A DNA stretch of 57,195 nucleotides from Nostoc sp. JL33 (GTDB lineage: Bacteria > Cyanobacteriota > Cyanobacteriia > Cyanobacteriales > Nostocaceae), in contig NZ_JABXKP010000015.1 in assembly GCF_017114985.1 (NCBI RefSeq), positions 1 through 57,195 on the forward strand. The letters run 5' to 3'. The translations under genes and the position numbers were made by a program. Shown here one piece after another: positions 55,923-57,195 of this stretch (position 1 is its first letter; every line of letters starts with the position of its first letter). The notes beneath the pieces were generated by a model, which was not told the DNA's origin, did no database searches, and saw only the letters and a list, made by a program, of their open reading frames with translations.

Positions 55923-56600
55923 ATGCGTTTTACCCGCACGATACCCATTGCGTCTTTAATGCTATCGATACTGGTTTTATGGCAGCCTACTTTAGCTGAC
56001 TCAAGAAGTAGTCTTCCCTCAGAAAAAGAAGAAAAAACACCTTCTGTCTGGGATAAAAATAAGTGTCTTGGAGGTGATTCGCAAAGTTTTCGCTTAGGTG
56101 GAGAACTCAATAATCCAACCACTTATAACTTGCAAAAACTGCAAAAGTTACGAGATACTTTAAAAAAACAAAATCCAGCATTAGTTACTGAAATCACTGT
56201 GAGCTTTCAAACCGGCTCAGGGCCACGAACAGAAACATACTATGGAATCCCTCTATGGGAATTAATTAATAATCCGAAAGCCGGAGGTGGTCTAAAACCT
56301 GGGAATTCTGGGGTGAATTCTAAAAACTCTTTTTTGAGGCAATATGTTCTAGTTGACGCCACAGATTGCTATGGTGCAGTCGTAGCTATTGGTGAAATTC
56401 AACCTAACTTTGAAGGGAAAACAGTGCTAGTTGCATTTGCAAAAAAAGGTAATGATGGTAAAATCGTGCCTTTAACAGACGAAGGATTTGCTCGTTTAGT
56501 AGTTCCAGGTGACAAAGCTGGAGGTCGTTACGTTAGTAATGTGACAAACATCGTCATATTATCTGCTCCTGCTTCTCCTTTGAAACCAAAATATTTCTGA
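55923..56600 (+). CDS. exported molybdopterin-oxidoreductase-fold protein lacking the ligand cysteine
   Basis: 225 residues. A signal peptide (about 1-25, ending TLAD) leads to a domain with the order of motifs of Oxidored_molyb: FRLGGELNNPTTYNLQKLQKL, YYGIPLWELIN, VLVDATDCYGAVVAIGEI, LTDEGFARLVVPGDKAGGRYVSNVTNI. In sulfite oxidase the corresponding strand before the YxGxPL segment holds the molybdenum cysteine (LQCAGN-like), but here it reads VSFQTGSGP. So it may bind the cofactor or a related ligand without being an enzyme. ACGGAGAAA precedes the ATG. The cysteine in DATDCYG lies elsewhere in the fold. Confidence 0.75.
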   Translation: MRFTRTIPIASLMLSILVLWQPTLADSRSSLPSEKEEKTPSVWDKNKCLGGDSQSFRLGGELNNPTTYNLQKLQKLRDTLKKQNPALVTEITVSFQTGSGPRTETYYGIPLWELINNPKAGGGLKPGNSGVNSKNSFLRQYVLVDATDCYGAVVAIGEIQPNFEGKTVLVAFAKKGNDGKIVPLTDEGFARLVVPGDKAGGRYVSNVTNIVILSAPASPLKPKYF

Positions 56601-56968
56601 TATAGAGACTAAGGTTGTCAATCTCAATAATATCAGCAATAACTTCTGGAGACATTTGTAAGTCTATTGAGTATGACTGGTGTAAAACTTGTTTTACGCC
56701 CACCATATCTTCAATAATTAACAAAGCCCAATACGGTTTGGATAAGCTGTTGAGGCAGGGGAGGGAAAAGAGTTATTGAGTAATAATTCTTTCTCAAGAA
56801 CTGCTCAATAACTGCTTGCCTCAACTGATAACTTTCTTAACCGAGGATTATAAGTAACAAAGTCAACATTTGTCTATATAAAGTAATTGATTGACATTTA
56901 TCCAATTAAGTTGGTAATGTTAGCTTTGAGGATAAAATACCCAAAAACTTGAAGATTTTAGCGAACAG
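56601..56968. other. intergenic region before the ModA-like gene
   Basis: About 370 bases. TTGAGGCAGGGGAGGGAAAA is at 56750 and an AAGTTGGTAATG motif at about 56910, followed by the promoter-proximal AT-rich part. No gene seen. Confidence 0.4.
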
Positions 56969-57195
56969 ATGAAAAAATATTTTTTGACAGGTTCTTTGGC
57001 AGCTTGTGCCTTTAGTGTTCTGATACCAAATCAAGCTTTTGCAGCTAATCTCAACTTATATGGAGCAGGTAGTTTAAGAAATGCACTAACGGAAGTCAGC
57101 CAAGACTTCACCCAAGAAACAGGAATAGGAACGAATACATTATTTGGCCCATCAGGGATTAGAGAGCAAGCAATAGAAACAGAACTCCAACTGGG
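56969..57195 (+). CDS. ModA-like substrate-binding protein, 5' part
   Basis: The first 75 codons are present; the window ends inside the gene. A signal peptide (MKKYFLTGSLAACAFSVL..., cleavage near AFAA, about residue 25) is followed by NLYGAGSLRNALTEVSQDF and FGPSGIREQAIE. The G(A)GSL and PSG segments are where ModA-type proteins bind the oxyanion. Molybdate or tungstate is the expected ligand given the ModD-like gene upstream. Confidence 0.8.
   Translation, partial: MKKYFLTGSLAACAFSVLIPNQAFAANLNLYGAGSLRNALTEVSQDFTQETGIGTNTLFGPSGIREQAIETELQL

Overview
The window is chromosomal DNA of a filamentous cyanobacterium of the Nostoc/Anabaena type. The sequence shows photosystem II PsbI, the Mg-protoporphyrin monomethyl ester cyclase AcsF, the phycobilin lyase CpcT, a kinase with cyanobacteriochrome-type GAF domains, many HIP1 octamers (GCGATCGC), and intergenic DNA full of short palindromic and tandem repeats. 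The placement in Nostocales is inferred; I ran no database search.

Layout. 0-3 kb: tandem repeats, a GDP-mannose pyrophosphorylase (ManC) and a divergent LytR-CpsA-Psr wall/glycan ligase. 3-7 kb: an exported pentapeptide-repeat protein between repeat elements, then a 1005-residue four-GAF histidine kinase. 7.5-15 kb: MurJ lipid II flippase, a small outer-membrane barrel protein, a large LptD-like protein (DUF3769), psbI (38 codons) and a hexapeptide-repeat acyltransferase. 16-24.4 kb: a small conserved protein, glycogen phosphorylase, a broken kinase fragment, a two-gene unit (zinc-ribbon protein plus duplicated-domain protein), threonine deaminase and an RRM RNA-binding protein. 24.4-28 kb: repeat-rich DNA, a hypothetical gene and an aldo/keto reductase. 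28-33.6 kb: SsuA-C-B-type sulfonate ABC transporter, a molybdenum-cofactor sulfite-oxidase-like enzyme and a PPK2 polyphosphate kinase, all on one strand. 33.6-44 kb: pentapeptide protein, alpha/beta hydrolase, HisD, a stand-alone restriction-nuclease-like protein, AcsF, a TM2 protein and a DUF2996 protein. 44-52 kb: a decayed ABC ATPase, an SLH/OprB porin, a large membrane protein, threonine synthase and CpcT.

The most unusual part is 52.1-54.2 kb. A tRNA-Cys(GCA) gene is preceded 1.5 kb upstream by a copy of its own 5' half, and the DNA between holds one gene, a tyrosine recombinase. That interval has no GATC site, carries an 11-bp tandem repeat at one end, and looks like a minimal integrative element sitting in the tRNA gene. 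Just past the tRNA is a remnant of a second, related recombinase, so this site has probably been used more than once.

The last 3 kb are a molybdenum group: ModD-like protein, an exported molybdopterin-oxidoreductase-fold protein without the expected cysteine, and the start of a ModA-like binding protein cut by the window edge. At least four families of miniature inverted-repeat elements occur as pairs in the intergenic regions, which accounts for much of the DNA between genes.
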